Both the position numbers and the translations under genes were made by a program. Positions 1 through 11,949 of a stretch of 63,713 nt of DNA are shown here, piece after piece. The stretch comes from Sciscionella sediminilitoris. Lineage in GTDB: Bacteria; Actinomycetota; Actinomycetes; Mycobacteriales; Pseudonocardiaceae. Each line of letters starts with the position of its first letter. Position 1 is the stretch's first letter. Below the pieces are notes generated by a model. That model did no database searches and had not been told where the DNA came from. It was given only the letters and a program-made list of their open reading frames with translations. The stretch covers positions 1-63,713 of the forward strand of contig NZ_JALM01000079.1 in the NCBI RefSeq assembly GCF_000737195.2. Direction: 5' to 3'.

Positions 1-911
1 TCGAGTACTTCACCCTCTGACCCGAGCACGGTGGGAATGATCCCGGCATCACAAGCGATTCGGCGTAGTTGGGTTGCGGGGATGGTGCTGCCGTCCATGG
101 TTGTTGCGGTCCCGATGCCTTCACGCAGGGATTCTTCGGTCATGGTGACCATGATCGTGAACGGCTCGCCCCCGTTTTCGGGAAGATTATCCGGATTCGC
201 GGCGAGTTGGACGATCTCGGCGAACGCGTCCGCGTCCCGTTCACTCGCCAGTCGACCTTCCGGACGGCGGGTCTTACCCAGTACATCAAGGACACTACGC
301 AGCTTCAATCCGGTTTCCTGGTCCAGGTGTCCTTCGATGCGCCAATCACTGTTGCGCTGCTGCAACCAGATCTCTCGGCGCGGGCGCACCGGATCATGAT
401 CATTGGGTTCCTGCCCATCCGGATCCAGACGGGCATGCAGCTCCCGGATCGGACGACTCAACCCACGCGGCCCGGTCTCACTAGCAATCGTGGCCAAACA
501 CTTCTCCGCGATCGGCCAGGATTCTCCGGTCAACACATCCGCGGGCAGTTCGGCAGCGAACTTGCGGATCCGATCCACATGCTCAGCACCGACCTCGCCA
601 CGTGCATAGGCTACCGCGGTATTCGGCAGATCCGGCGGCAACGGTTCACCACTGATCCCTAGCGAACCGAACAATGCCCGCGCACGCTCGGCGATCCGCC
701 GCGCCTCGGCCAAACCGACCCGTGCCACATCCTCGACCATCCGCGCGGGCGAACCCCGATACCCGAACTCCACCGGCACACCACGCTTGTCAAGCAGCGC
801 AACAAGATCCAGCAACTCCGCCTCCGCACGCCGCACCACCACGGCCTGCTCACGGAGCCGATCAAGCAACTCCCGATTCGACAACACCGTCGAACACTCC
901 CCAGCGTTCAT
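1..911 (-). CDS. DUF222/13E12-family HNH endonuclease, N-terminal part (runs off left edge)
   Basis: Reading down from an ATG at 911, the minus strand stays open for 303 codons to the left edge. The product starts MNAGECSTVLSNRELL and has the DUF222 pattern: an N-terminal helix that sorts substrates, an 'SPARMVEDVARVGLAEARR' helix, 'ARGEVGAEHVDRIRKF', and 'DQETGLKLRSVLDVL'. It breaks off after VLGSEGEVL, just where the family's C-terminal HNH zinc-finger nuclease begins. No good Shine-Dalgarno is visible before the ATG. These proteins belong to the 13E12 repeat group (REP13E12 in mycobacteria), often multicopy and associated with mobile DNA. The catalytic domain lies outside the window, so activity cannot be judged. 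Confidence 0.85.
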   Translation of the reverse strand, partial: MNAGECSTVLSNRELLDRLREQAVVVRRAEAELLDLVALLDKRGVPVEFGYRGSPARMVEDVARVGLAEARRIAERARALFGSLGISGEPLPPDLPNTAVAYARGEVGAEHVDRIRKFAAELPADVLTGESWPIAEKCLATIASETGPRGLSRPIRELHARLDPDGQEPNDHDPVRPRREIWLQQRNSDWRIEGHLDQETGLKLRSVLDVLGKTRRPEGRLASERDADAFAEIVQLAANPDNLPENGGEPFTIMVTMTEESLREGIGTATTMDGSTIPATQLRRIACDAGIIPTVLGSEGEVL

Positions 912-1041
912 GACATCTATAATACCCCAGAATCGCGCGAGTTCCACCGTCGCAATCGAGAAACCACCCGAACGGACCAGTGCTAGAATTCCTGGCAGAT
1001 AAGGGAAGGAAGCGACGCATGGCTTCCTCGGCCGGAAAGAG

Positions 1042-1308
1042 ATGACGGTCGCTGCCGGAGATCTGACCACGACCATCGCGCGGCTCAAGCAGGAACATTC
1101 CGAGGGGTATCTGCTCGCGCACGGCGGGATTTCCTTTGCCCGGTCACTGGTCGAGACCGGCCTGGTCGACGAATACCGGCTCATGGTCCACCCGGCGGTT
1201 CTCGGTGCGGGCGAACGACTGTTCACCGCACCACTGACCATTACCCCGGTGCGCACCATCACCTTCAGTCGCGGTGCCGTCGCGCACGTCCTCACAGCAC
1301 AGCCCTAA
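1042..1308 (+). pseudogene. RibD C-terminal/dihydrofolate-reductase-like protein, N-terminally truncated
   Basis: The 88 codons encode only the C-terminal half of a RibD_C/YyaP-type reductase fold: 'AGDLTTTIARLKQE', 'YLLAHGGISFARSLVETG', 'LVDEYRLMVHPAVLGAGERLF'. Family members are normally about 180 residues and begin with an NADPH-binding strand that is missing here. An in-frame TAA at 1000-1002 closes the frame upstream, so the gene cannot extend back. The missing half is replaced by the start of the DUF222 gene region, which suggests a deletion or insertion event. An internal ATG at 1042 might still be read, but a half-domain is unlikely to fold. The TAA stop overlaps the TAG stop of the convergent HAD gene. 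Confidence 0.7.
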
Positions 1309-2003
1309 ACCGCCGCTTCGGCGAACTCCGCCATCGAGGTGAATTCCCAGTCCGGGCTGGACTCGGTCTCGGGTGGCGGAGTCGCGCCCCAGCCCGGTTT
1401 CCCTTTCCTCCGGTTGATCCACACGGTGGACAGTCCGGCCCGCGCGGCGGGTACGTGGTCGTGGAACAGGCTCTGCGCGACGTGCAGCGGCGCCGGTCCG
1501 CCGAGCCCGAGCAGTGCGGCGAAGTTGCGCGGATCGGGTTTGTAGGAGCCGATGTCCTCGGCGGTGAGGATGTGGTCGAATCGCACGCCGAGCCGGGCGT
1601 TGCTCCCCGCGAAGGATTCTCTGTCCACATTGGACAGAATGATCAACCGGTAGCGTTCGGCGAGTGCGCGCAGTGCTTCGGCGGAGTCGGGGAAGGCGGG
1701 CCAGTCGGGGACCGAGCGACCGAACGCGGTGGCCTCCTCCGGATCGACCGGAGTGGCGAAATCCCGCCCCACCGCGGTGAAACTCCGCGCGAGGATGTCC
1801 GGATACCGCGCGGCCGGGGTATCCCGCATGGCCGCGGCCTCGTGCCCGGCATAGGTGGTGAGCAGTTCATCGGCGGACACGTCGAGCCGGTGTGCCTGGG
1901 CCCAATCGGTGAGCCGGGAACCGATCCCGGTCTCCCAGTCGATCAGCGTGCCGTAGCAGTCGAAGCTCAGTGCGGGAAAATCGGTGAGTTCCACGGCAAC
2001 CAC
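1305..2003 (-). CDS. HAD-IA hydrolase, haloacid dehalogenase type II-like
   Basis: The 232-residue protein has the haloacid dehalogenase signatures. Motif I is 'FDCYGTLIDWE', with the nucleophilic Asp at about residue 15. Motif II is 'IILSNVD', the motif III lysine is in 'GSYKPDPRNF', and an 'HVAQSLFHDHVPA' segment is typical of 2-haloacid dehalogenase-type members. The size matches the family. It acts in the cytosol on a small phosphorylated or halogenated acid, but the substrate cannot be told from sequence. The GTG start at 2003 lies 6 bp beyond the TGA of the FAD monooxygenase, so the two are co-transcribed; a GTG at 1994 is an alternative start. No dehalogenase transporter is nearby. Confidence 0.85.
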   Translation of the reverse strand: MVAVELTDFPALSFDCYGTLIDWETGIGSRLTDWAQAHRLDVSADELLTTYAGHEAAAMRDTPAARYPDILARSFTAVGRDFATPVDPEEATAFGRSVPDWPAFPDSAEALRALAERYRLIILSNVDRESFAGSNARLGVRFDHILTAEDIGSYKPDPRNFAALLGLGGPAPLHVAQSLFHDHVPAARAGLSTVWINRRKGKPGWGATPPPETESSPDWEFTSMAEFAEAAV

Positions 2004-2009
2004 CGTAAC

Positions 2010-3521
2010 TCAGCGGGACCCGCCGAACCACCGGTCAACGGCCCGCTCGAACCCGGCCGGATCAGCGCCGCGATCGCCCGCCCAGACCACGATTCCGTCC
2101 GGCCGGATGAGCACGGCGCCCAGTCCGAGGTCGTTGCGGACCGGAGCGCCGACGTACCGCAGCCGGTCCTCCCGCCCCTCGACCGCGCCACGCAGCCGCT
2201 CCCCGGTGCCGAACTCGAGGGCGAGACCGCGCCCGTCCGCCATCAGCTCGCCGAGCCGAACGCCGTCCGCGAACCGGAAGTCCGGGGTGTTGCCGCCGAC
2301 AAGGGGATGCTCGCCACCCAAGTCGTGCCGGATCGCGGCACCGGTGAACCGGCGGAACACATAGGTGGTTCCGTCCTCGGTCGCGAGCAGGTCCCGCACC
2401 AGTCGCTGGACCGCGCCGGTATGCGAACCCGGCCGCATGATCGCCACCTGGGCGCGTGACCAGTCGAGCACCGAATCGGCGATCGGCTCGCGCTCGCGGG
2501 CGTAGCTGTCCAGCACCCCGTCCGGGGCCTGTCCCCGCGCGGTCGCCGCGAGTTTCCACCCCAGGTTCACGGCGTCCGCGAGGCCGAGGTTGAGCCCCTG
2601 GCCGCCGAGCGGGGAATGGATGTGCGCCGCATCTCCGGCGAGCAGGATTCGCCCGTTCCGGTAGGTACTCGCCCGCATGGCCCGATCGGTGAAGCTCGAA
2701 GCGTGCGTGACCCCGGTCAGCGTCACCTCGGTCCCGGATACCCGGCGCAACACCGCCTGCAGGTGTTCGCGGGTGAGCCGCTGCGTGCGGTCGAACGCGC
2801 CGCCGTCGAAGTCCATCATGCCGAGGTGCCCGTCCGCCTCCAGCCGCAGATATGCGCCGGTCGCGGTCAGGTTGATCCCGGGGGTCAGCTTCTCCGGATC
2901 ATCGAGCTCGGCGAGCATGACGTAGCCGGTGAACAGTGGTTCGGTGCCGGTGAACGCGAAACCGGCGCGCTTGCGCACGGTGCTGCGGCCGCCATCGCAG
3001 CCGACGAGCCACCGCGCCGGGTACCGCTGCGTGCCCGCGTGCACCAGCACGCCCTGCTCGTCCTGGGCGATCTCGTCCACGGTGACCCCGCGCCGGATCT
3101 CCACACCGAGTTTCTCCGCCCGCTCGGCCAGCACCGATTCGACCGCGTCGAGGGTGGTCATCAGGAACTCCGGCGCGGGGGTCGGCAAGCGGTACGGCAG
3201 AGCGCCCAGTTCGACCTTGGCCGGATCGAGCACGGTGCCCGCGAAGTGGCCCACGATGCGCGGGGGCTGCGGCTCATCGGTTTCCGGGGAGGTGACCGGT
3301 TCCGCACCCGAGGCCGCCAGCAGCTGATCCAGCATTCCGCGGCGGTGGAACGCCTCCAGCGAGGTGGCGGAAAGGCCGCGCGTGCCGAGTGGATCCGTCC
3401 GCCAGGGGGAACCGGGTTCCGGTTCCCGTTCGAGCACCAGCACCGAGCAGCCGGCGAGACCGAGCTCGCAGGCGAGGAACAGGCCGACCGGGCCCGCGCC
3501 GACGATCGCGACATCATGCAT
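2010..3521 (-). CDS. FAD-dependent aromatic monooxygenase (PheA/TfdB family)
   Basis: The 503-residue class A flavoprotein hydroxylase opens with a Rossmann GxGxxG motif (GAGPVG, residues 8-13). It has the DG motif 'VGCDGGRSTVRKRAG' near residue 170 and the GD motif 'GDAAHIHSPLGGQGLN' near residue 295, all contacting FAD or NAD(P)H. This subgroup hydroxylates phenols, polyketides or rifamycin-like aromatics using NAD(P)H and O2. The ATG is preceded by GGGGAG six bases upstream. It is divergent from the AfsR-type regulator across 132 bp and directly followed by the HAD hydrolase, so a regulator-controlled two-gene modification unit is plausible. The substrate is unknown. Confidence 0.88.
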   Translation of the reverse strand: MHDVAIVGAGPVGLFLACELGLAGCSVLVLEREPEPGSPWRTDPLGTRGLSATSLEAFHRRGMLDQLLAASGAEPVTSPETDEPQPPRIVGHFAGTVLDPAKVELGALPYRLPTPAPEFLMTTLDAVESVLAERAEKLGVEIRRGVTVDEIAQDEQGVLVHAGTQRYPARWLVGCDGGRSTVRKRAGFAFTGTEPLFTGYVMLAELDDPEKLTPGINLTATGAYLRLEADGHLGMMDFDGGAFDRTQRLTREHLQAVLRRVSGTEVTLTGVTHASSFTDRAMRASTYRNGRILLAGDAAHIHSPLGGQGLNLGLADAVNLGWKLAATARGQAPDGVLDSYAREREPIADSVLDWSRAQVAIMRPGSHTGAVQRLVRDLLATEDGTTYVFRRFTGAAIRHDLGGEHPLVGGNTPDFRFADGVRLGELMADGRGLALEFGTGERLRGAVEGREDRLRYVGAPVRNDLGLGAVLIRPDGIVVWAGDRGADPAGFERAVDRWFGGSR

Positions 3522-3653
3522 GGGAACTCCCCTTCCGATTCCTGGCCGCTTCAGGTGCCGCCAGGGTCACCCGGGCCGCTCACACCGGACGCGCACGGCG
3601 CTCACGCGGGGGCACCCGGCGCGCACGTCCCCGCGGTGGACGAAGATCGGGGA

Positions 3654-6600
3654 ATGGACCTGCGTATCGCGGTACTCGGCAGCTTCGCGGTGGCGAACGG
3701 GGATACCGCGCTCGGCGTCCCGGGCGCCCGGTTGCAGGCACTCGTCACCCGGCTCGCCCTCGAGGGCGGGCGCGTGGTCGGACAGAGCGCTCTTGTCGAG
3801 GCGATCTGGGCCGCGGATCCACCGGCCGATCCCGCGCACGCGCTGCAGGCCCTCGCCTCCCGGCTGCGCCGCACCCTCGGTGAGACCGAGGCCATCACCC
3901 AGCTCGCCGGGGGCTACCGGATCGCGGTGGATCCCGCCGGGGTGGACGCGCTGCGATTCGAGCGACTGGCCGCGGACGGCCACGAACGGTTGCGCTCGGG
4001 CGAGGTCCCCGCCGCGGCGGCCGTGCTCGGCGAGGCCGCCGCGCTGTGGGGCGAACACCCCGGAACCGAACCGGCGGTCGTCGCCGTGGTGGCACCGGCG
4101 GCGGCGACCCGGCTGGCCGGGCTCTCGCTGCAGGTGGTCACCGATCTCGCCGCCGCCGAGCTGGCGCTTGGCCAGGCCGACGCGGCCACCACCCGGCTGC
4201 ACGCCCTGCTCACCGAACATCCGGTGCACGAACAGGCCACCGCGCTGCTGATGGACGCGCTCACGGCCCAGGGACGCGAAGCCGATGCCCTCGCCCGCTA
4301 CGAGCGGATCCGGGAAACCCTCGCCGAAGAACTCGGCACCGATCCGGGCGCCGCACTACGCGAACGCCACCTGAACCTGCTGCGCGCCGAATCCCCGGGC
4401 CCGGGAACCGCACCGCCGCAACCGGGCAATCTGCCCGCGCCGCTGACCAGCTTCATCGGACGGGAGGCGGATCTGGCCCGGCTGGACACGCTGTTGCGCG
4501 CGGGTCGGCTGGTCACGGTGCTCGGCCCGGGCGGGGCGGGCAAGACCCGGCTCGCCGTCGAAGCGGCCCGCCGCCACCGCGAGGAGTACCGGGACGGCGC
4601 CTGGATGATCGACCTCAGTTCGGTCACCGAACCGGCCAAGCTCGGCGCGGCCCTGCTCGCCGGGATCGGGCTGCGCGGCACCGTGTTCGAGGCCGGGGAC
4701 CGGACCGACGGCGATGAGCACAGCGCGCTCGTGGACCGGCTCGGTGGCCGGGAAAGCCTGCTGTTGCTGGACAACTGCGAGCATCTGATCGAACCGGCCG
4801 CCCATCTGGTCGCCGCGCTGTTGTCCCGCTGTCCGGAGCTGCGGGTACTCGCCACCAGCCGCGAACCCCTCGCGGTCGACGGTGAGGCGCTGGTGCCACT
4901 CGGCCCCTTGGCGCTGCCCGGCCCGGAGGACGGCGTGGCGCAGGCGGGGAACACCGCGGCGGTGCGCCTGTTCACCGAACGGGCCGCCGCCGTGCGCCCC
5001 GGCTTCGCGGTGGACGAGGCAACGCTTCCGGAGATCCGGCAGGTGGTCCGCGGCCTGGACGGGCTGCCGCTGGCCCTCGAACTGGCCGCGGCCCGGTTGC
5101 GGACGCTGTCACTGCCGGAACTGGCCGCGGGGCTCGCCGACCGGTTCCGGCTGCTCACCACCGGCAACCGCACCGCGCTTCCCCGGCACCGCACCCTGCG
5201 CGGGGTGCTAGCCTGGAGCTGGGATCTGCTCGGCGAGCACGAGCGCACCCTCGCCGAGCGCATCGCCATCCTGCCCGGCGGGGTCACACCGGAATCGGCG
5301 GCCGCGGTCTGCGCCGACACCGCTGTGCCACCCGCCGAGATCCCCGAGCTGCTCTCCGGGCTGGTCGACCGCTCGCTGCTGCAGCTGGCCGAGCCCGGCC
5401 GCTACCGCATGCTGGAGACGGTGCGCGAGTACGGCACGGAACAGCTGGCCGCGGCGGGTGATCGGGGCACCGCGGACGATCTCGCCGCCGACCATTTCGC
5501 CGCGCTGCTCGCCGAGTACGACCCCGCGCTGCGCGGACCCGGGCAGCTGGGCGCGATCCGGGTGATCGGCGCGGAGTACGACAACGTGCTCGCCGCCATC
5601 CGCAGGCGCTGCGCCACCGGGGATGCCACCGGCGCCCTCGCCATCGCCATGGACCTGACCTGGTACTGGCACATTCTCGACCGGCACACCGACGCGGCCC
5701 ACTTGCTCGGCGAGGTGCTCGCGGTGCCCGGCGCCGCGCCTTCCCCGGACCGCGACTGCGCCGAGGTGATCTGCCTGTTCAACAGGACGAGCACCGCGGG
5801 GACAGCGGACGGGGACACGGAGCGGTTGGCCGAACTCGCCGGGCGGTTGGCCGGGTATCCGGAGCTGCCGAACCCGCACGGGGTGCTCATCGCGGTCCCG
5901 TTCGCACTGCTGCACGAGGCGCGGGCCGCGCTCGCGATCCTGGACCGTTACGCGGAAAGCGCGGATACCTGGCGCTCCGGACTGGCCCGGATGTTCCGGT
6001 CCGAGTTCGCGGAGAACGCGGGCGAGCTCGACCGGGTCCGTGCCGACCTGGAGGCGGCCCTGGCGAATTTCCGGCAGGCGGGCGATCGCTGGGGCCAGTC
6101 GAGCGTCCTGCCGATGCGCGCCCAGTTGCGGCAGTACGACGACCTCGACGGAGCGCTCGCCGACCTGCGTGAGGCGCGGGAGCTCTCCGCGGAGTTCGGC
6201 ACGCTGTCCCTCGGCGACGAGGTGCTGACCGATCTGCGCTGGATCGACCTGTACCTGCGGCGCGGGGACACCGCACGGACGATCGCGGTGATCGAATCGG
6301 CACGGGAACGGGCGCAGCGGGTGCGCGCGCCGGGGATGTCGGCACTCGTGGACGTGTGGGAGGCCAGTTTCCGGGTGCAGCACGGCGAACCGGAGCGGGC
6401 GCGCGAGCTGCTCGCGGATGCCGACCGGAAACTGCGCGGGGACGCCACATTCCCCGGTAACCACGCGCGCACCTTCGCGGGCAACGTTCGGGCCTCGCTG
6501 TGCATGGCGGCGGGCGATCCGGCGGGCGCGGAACAGGCGCTGGCGCAGGCGTACGCGGTCGGGCTGGAGACCAGGGACCTGCCGATCCTGTCCCGGGTCG

Positions 6601-6841
6601 CGGTGAACACCGCCGCACTCGCCGGGGAGCTCGGCCGGTGGCGCCCGGCCGCCCGGCTGCTCGGCGCGGCCGCCCGGCTGCGCGGCGCGCACGACCACAC
6701 CGACCGGCAGGTCCGCGAGCTCGGTGACCGGGCGGAATCCGCGCTCGGCACGGAAACCTTCGCCGCGGCCTACGATTCGGGGTGGCAGCTGGACGGGACG
6801 ACCGCGGTGACCGCGATCGATCCCGCGCGGCTGGACATTCC

Positions 6842-6845
<4 letters not shown>
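3654..6845 (+). CDS. AfsR-type BTAD transcriptional regulator with NB-ARC ATPase and TPR-like region
   Basis: The 1063-residue protein begins MDLRIAVLGSFAVANGD, the usual start of an OmpR-type winged helix. The frame is open far upstream, but that part is antisense to the monooxygenase, so the ATG at 3654 is chosen. Order: winged helix (about 1-90), bacterial transcriptional activator domain (about 95-245, ending near 'EELGTDPGAAL'), and a P-loop NTPase with Walker A 'GPGGAGKT' near residue 293 and 'LLLLDNCEHLIEPAA'. A long alpha-helical repeat region fills the remainder. Proteins of this design sense a signal through the NTPase/TPR part and activate transcription. The divergent monooxygenase-HAD pair is the obvious target. 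Its stop overlaps that of the convergent ACMSD gene. Confidence 0.9.
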
Positions 6846-8424
<1,579 letters not shown>

Positions 8425-8856
8425 TCAGGACTCCTTCCGGTCGACGGGTAGATGGGCCACACAGGCGATCTCGATCAGCAGGTGTGGATGGGGAAGCTGA
8501 TGCACGGCGACGGTGGTGCGCGCCGGTCCGTGCTCGTCGAAGAATCCGGCGTAGGTCTCGTTGTACCCGCCGAAATCGTTCATGTTCACCAGATACGCGG
8601 TCACATTGACCACATCGGAGAGCGCGCCGCCCGCGGCGGCGAGCACATCCCGGATGTTCTCCAGCACCGCGGCGGTCTGGGCCCGGATGTCCAGCCGGGT
8701 GGTGCCGAACTCGTCCACCTCGGCCCCGGCGAAACTGTTGTCCGGCCGTCGTGCGCTCGTGCCGGACACATAGACGAAGTCCCCGGCACGGCGCAGATGC
8801 GGGAACCGCCCGCGGGGCACGGCTTTTCCGGCCACCGTGATCGCCTGCTCAGTCAT
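8425..8856 (-). CDS. nbaF: RidA-family 2-aminomuconate deaminase
   Basis: The 143-residue RidA/YjgF-fold protein has '[17 protein letters not shown]', '[13 protein letters not shown]' and '[22 protein letters not shown]', including the conserved Arg that binds the carboxylate of enamine or imine substrates. Within this operon the expected reaction is hydrolytic deamination of 2-aminomuconate to 4-oxalocrotonate, the role of NbaF/AmnD, which are RidA-fold proteins of the same length. A general 2-iminopropanoate deaminase role cannot be excluded from sequence alone. The operon placement, with an 8-bp overlap with the decarboxylase gene and 3 bp before the dioxygenase, favours the pathway role. 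Confidence 0.87.
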   Translation of the reverse strand: MTEQAITVAGKAVPRGRFPHLRRAGDFVYVSGTSARRPDNSFAGAEVDEFGTTRLDIRAQTAAVLENIRDVLAAAGGALSDVVNVTAYLVNMNDFGGYNETYAGFFDEHGPARTTVAVHQLPHPHLLIEIACVAHLPVDRKES

Positions 8857-9607
8857 CCACCGTCACCTCCACCGCGCCGAGCGCGCTCGTCCGGACCCGC
8901 GCGTGCGTGCCGCGTTCCAGTGCGACCGCCGCGGTCGCTGCCCCGGCGAGGATCACCCAGCCCGGTTCGATCGCGAGGCCCGCGGCCGCGGCCAGCCGGG
9001 CGGCCGCCTGCACCGAACGCAGCGGATGCCCCAGGATCGCCGCGCTGCTCCCGGTTTCGGCGACCCGGCCGTCGATCTCCAGCAGCATGCCGAGGTTGCC
9101 GAGATCGGTATCGGGTGCGCGCCAGGCCCCGATCCCGAACGCCGCGGACGAGGAATTGTCCGCGATCACATCGGGAAGCGAGAACCGGAAGCCTTCGTAA
9201 CGGGAATCGATGATCTCGTAGGCCGGGGCGACCGCCTCGATCGCGCGCACCGGATCGGCCGTCCGCTCGTCGATGCGGTCACCGATCAGGAAAGCGATCT
9301 CCGGCTCGATGCGCGGATGCACGAAGTTCCCCAGCTCCAGGTGTGCGCCGTCGGCCAGCCGCATCGCATCGGTGAGCCATCCCCAGATCAGGTCGGAGAC
9401 GCCCATCTGGCGCATCTTCGCGGCACTGGTGAATCCGAGTTTGATCCCGGCGAGCCGTTCCCCGCGGCCGAGCCGGAGATCCACGAGCGCCCGCTGCACC
9501 GCATAGGCCTGTGGCACATCGAGTTCACGTTCCTCGGTCAGCCGGGGCACCGCCCGCGCCGAGCGCGCGGCCGCGTCGAGCACCCCGGCCATGGCTGCCA
9601 CACTCAT
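8849..9607 (-). CDS. nbaG: 4-oxalocrotonate decarboxylase
   Basis: The 252-residue protein is of the fumarylacetoacetase-like hydratase/decarboxylase family. Sequence features match the XylI-type decarboxylase rather than the hydratase: '[17 protein letters not shown]', '[13 protein letters not shown]', '[15 protein letters not shown]', with metal-binding acidic residues in the last two. It should decarboxylate 4-oxalocrotonate (2-oxohex-3-enedioate) to 2-oxopent-4-enoate with Mg2+. The ATG at 9607 overlaps the hydratase stop as ATGA; the longer reading frame upstream is antisense or overlapping sequence. XylI and XylJ are known to work as a complex, and here the two genes are also coupled. 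Confidence 0.88.
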   Translation of the reverse strand: MSVAAMAGVLDAAARSARAVPRLTEERELDVPQAYAVQRALVDLRLGRGERLAGIKLGFTSAAKMRQMGVSDLIWGWLTDAMRLADGAHLELGNFVHPRIEPEIAFLIGDRIDERTADPVRAIEAVAPAYEIIDSRYEGFRFSLPDVIADNSSSAAFGIGAWRAPDTDLGNLGMLLEIDGRVAETGSSAAILGHPLRSVQAAARLAAAAGLAIEPGWVILAGAATAAVALERGTHARVRTSALGAVEVTVDD

Positions 9608-10395
9608 ACCGTCTCCTTCGCAAACGCGGCACGCACGCTGCCGAGCCCTTCGATGCGCGCCTCGAACACATCCCCGGGATCCGCCGCGACGACCGGGCCG
9701 AGCGCTCCGGTCAGGATGGTGTCCCCGGCACGCAACGGTTCCCCGTACCGCGCGAGGGTGTCCGCGAGCCACAACGCCGCACGCAAGGGATGTCCGAGGC
9801 AGGCCGCGCCCGCACCGGTGGAGACCGGTTCCCCGCGCCGTTCCAGCACCATCCCGGCCAGCCGCAGATCCCCGGCCGCGGGCAGCGGAACCGGAGTCCC
9901 GCCGAGGACATAGCGGCCCGCGGAAGCGTTGTCCGCCACCGTGTCCAGCAGGCTGATGTCCCAGTCCCGGACCCGGCTGCCCACGATCTCGATCGCGGGC
10001 AGCGCGTAGCCGCAGGCGCCGATCAGCTCGGTGATCGTGTGCCGCTCGTGGGTCAGATCCGCGTCGAGCACCAGCGCGATCTCCGCCTCGACCCGCGGCT
10101 GCAGTACCGCACCCACCGGGATCTCCGCGCCCTCGGGCACCGCCATCTCGGCGAACAGCGCACCGAAATCCGGGGTGTCCACGCCGAGCTGACGCTGCAC
10201 ACTCGGCGAGGTGAGCCCGATCTTGCGGCCGGTGCGCCGGGCACCCCCATCGGTCCAGCGCCGGGTCAGCTCCCGCTGCACCGCGTAGGCCTGATCCACG
10301 TCCGCGAGCAGTTCGCGCACCGGTTCGACGGGTTCACCGCTGGAGTGCGCCCGCGCCAAGCGGTCCGCGGCCTCGGCTATCGGTCGACCGGTCAC
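9604..10395 (-). CDS. nbaH: 2-oxopent-4-enoate (2-hydroxypentadienoate) hydratase
   Basis: The 263-residue paralogue of the adjacent decarboxylase carries the hydratase signature '[17 protein letters not shown]' followed by '[10 protein letters not shown]', as in MhpD/XylJ, and the metal-site segment '[13 protein letters not shown]'. It adds water to 2-hydroxypenta-2,4-dienoate to give 4-hydroxy-2-oxovalerate. The start is the GTG at 10395, which overlaps the aldehyde dehydrogenase TGA (GTGA); the upstream open frame is ignored because it lies within that gene. The product would normally go to an aldolase, which is not encoded in this window. Confidence 0.9.
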   Translation of the reverse strand: MTGRPIAEAADRLARAHSSGEPVEPVRELLADVDQAYAVQRELTRRWTDGGARRTGRKIGLTSPSVQRQLGVDTPDFGALFAEMAVPEGAEIPVGAVLQPRVEAEIALVLDADLTHERHTITELIGACGYALPAIEIVGSRVRDWDISLLDTVADNASAGRYVLGGTPVPLPAAGDLRLAGMVLERRGEPVSTGAGAACLGHPLRAALWLADTLARYGEPLRAGDTILTGALGPVVAADPGDVFEARIEGLGSVRAAFAKETV

Positions 10396-11828
10396 AGTTT
10401 CACGCACACATTCATCGGTTCGGAGAAGAAGTCGAGGGAGTGTTTTCCGCCCTCCCGCCCGATCCCGGATGCCTTCACCCCGCCGAAGGGGGTGCGCAGA
10501 TCCCGGAGATTCCAGCAGTTCACCCAGGCGATCCCGGTCTGCAGCCGCGGCGCGATCCGGTGCGCACGGGAAAGCGATCCGGTCCACACCGTCGCGGCGA
10601 GGCCGTATTCACTGTCGTTCGCCAGTCGCAACGCCTCCTCCTCGGTGTCGAACGGGGCGAGATGACAGACCGGGCCGAAGATTTCCTCGCGCACCGGCCG
10701 ATCCTGTTCGCGCAGCCCGGTGAGCACGGTCGGCTCCACGAAGAAACCGCTGCGGTCCGGGGCGCCGCCACCGGCGTGCACCGTGGCGCCGGACTGTTTG
10801 GCGAGCTCGTAGTAGCCGAGCACCTTTTCCTTGTGCTGCGCGGAAATCAGCGGCCCCATCTCGGTGTCCGGATCGTACGGCGTCCCGAGGCGCAGCCTTT
10901 TCGCGCGTTCGGCGAGCGCTTCGACGAACTCCGCGAAGATGGACCGCTCGACATAGACCCGTTCGGTGCACAGGCAGACCTGGCCCGCATTGGTGAACGC
11001 CGAGCGGACCGTTCCTTCCACCGCGGCCTCGAAGTCGGCGTCGGCGAACACCAGCGCCGGATTCTTGCCGCCGAGCTCGAACGAGACCGGAGCGAGCCGC
11101 TGTGCCGCGGACCGCATGATCGCGCTTCCGGTCGCGGATTCCCCGGTGAACGCGATCGCGTCCACCCCGGCATGCGCGGTGAGCATCGCCCCCGCACTGT
11201 CCGTGCCGAAACCGTGCAGCAGATTGAACGCGCCCGCGGGCAACCCGGCCTCGTCGACGACCTCGGCGAGCAGCGCGGCGCTCGAGGGGGTCAGCTCGGA
11301 AGGCTTGGCCAGCACCGCGTTCCCCGCGGCAAGGGCCGGGGCGACCTTCCAGGAAAGCAGCAGTAGCGGCAGATTCCACGGCGCGATCACCGCAACCACC
11401 CCGAGCGGGCGGCGCACCGTGTAGTTCAGCGCGCCCGCGCCGTCCTCGGTCGGGGTGTGATAGCTCTCCTCGGCGCGGCCCCACAACAGATCCGCGTAGG
11501 CGTGGAAGTTCGCGATCGCGCGCGGGATGTCCACGGTGCGCGCCAGTTCGACCGGTTTGCCGGTGTCCGCGACCTCGGCGGCGACGAATTCCTCGAACCG
11601 GTTCCGGATTCCTTCGGCGATCCGGTGCAGCAGCGCGCCGCGTTCCTGATCGCCGCAGGCACCCCAGGGCCCGGCCAGCGCGGCACGGGCCGCGGCCACC
11701 GCGCGGTCCACGGTCGCCGCGTCCGCCTCGGGGACCGTGCCGATCACCGCCCCGTCGGCCGGGTTGACCAGTTCGAACGGGCTTCCCGACTCCTCGAATC
11801 GGCCACCGATGTAGTGCGCAAGGGGCAC
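10392..11828 (-). CDS. nbaE: 2-aminomuconate 6-semialdehyde dehydrogenase
   Basis: An NAD-dependent aldehyde dehydrogenase of about 478 residues. Seen: '[20 protein letters not shown]' near the coenzyme site, 'FTGES' (NAD binding), '[12 protein letters not shown]' with the general-base Glu, and '[14 protein letters not shown]' with the catalytic Cys. It resembles the AMSDH/2-hydroxymuconic semialdehyde dehydrogenase group and oxidises 2-aminomuconate 6-semialdehyde to 2-aminomuconate in this pathway. A perfect GGAGG at 11837-11841 lies 8 bases before a GTG at 11828, so I place the start there rather than at the GTG at 11837. It is the first gene of the operon, divergent from the LysR regulator. 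Confidence 0.9.
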   Translation of the reverse strand: MPLAHYIGGRFEESGSPFELVNPADGAVIGTVPEADAATVDRAVAAARAALAGPWGACGDQERGALLHRIAEGIRNRFEEFVAAEVADTGKPVELARTVDIPRAIANFHAYADLLWGRAEESYHTPTEDGAGALNYTVRRPLGVVAVIAPWNLPLLLLSWKVAPALAAGNAVLAKPSELTPSSAALLAEVVDEAGLPAGAFNLLHGFGTDSAGAMLTAHAGVDAIAFTGESATGSAIMRSAAQRLAPVSFELGGKNPALVFADADFEAAVEGTVRSAFTNAGQVCLCTERVYVERSIFAEFVEALAERAKRLRLGTPYDPDTEMGPLISAQHKEKVLGYYELAKQSGATVHAGGGAPDRSGFFVEPTVLTGLREQDRPVREEIFGPVCHLAPFDTEEEALRLANDSEYGLAATVWTGSLSRAHRIAPRLQTGIAWVNCWNLRDLRTPFGGVKASGIGREGGKHSLDFFSEPMNVCVKL

Positions 11829-11841
11829 ACCGACCACCTCC

Positions 11842-11949
11842 TGTCCACCGTGCCAGGACGATCTTCGCGCGCACCAGGCATGCCTAGGAAATACTTTCCT
11901 GCGAGCCAGACATGCCCATATGGCTATAGGACCTGGCTAGGATGGGCCC
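11842..11949. promoter_or_regulatory. Divergent promoter/operator between the 3-hydroxyanthranilate operon and its LysR gene
   Basis: A 108-bp intergenic region. It holds two adjacent palindromes: AGGCATGCCT at 11876-11885 and AGGAAA-TAC-TTTCCT at 11886-11900, then an AT-richer 'CATATGGCTATAGG' near 11917. LysR-type regulators bind interrupted palindromes (T-N11-A class) in just such divergent regions, so these are candidate activator sites. No footprint data can be inferred. Confidence 0.5.

Noticed and set aside
2616-3653. N-terminal extension of the AfsR-type regulator back to 2616
   Set aside because: This stretch is antisense to the FAD monooxygenase; the BTAD family start motif lies at the ATG at 3654.
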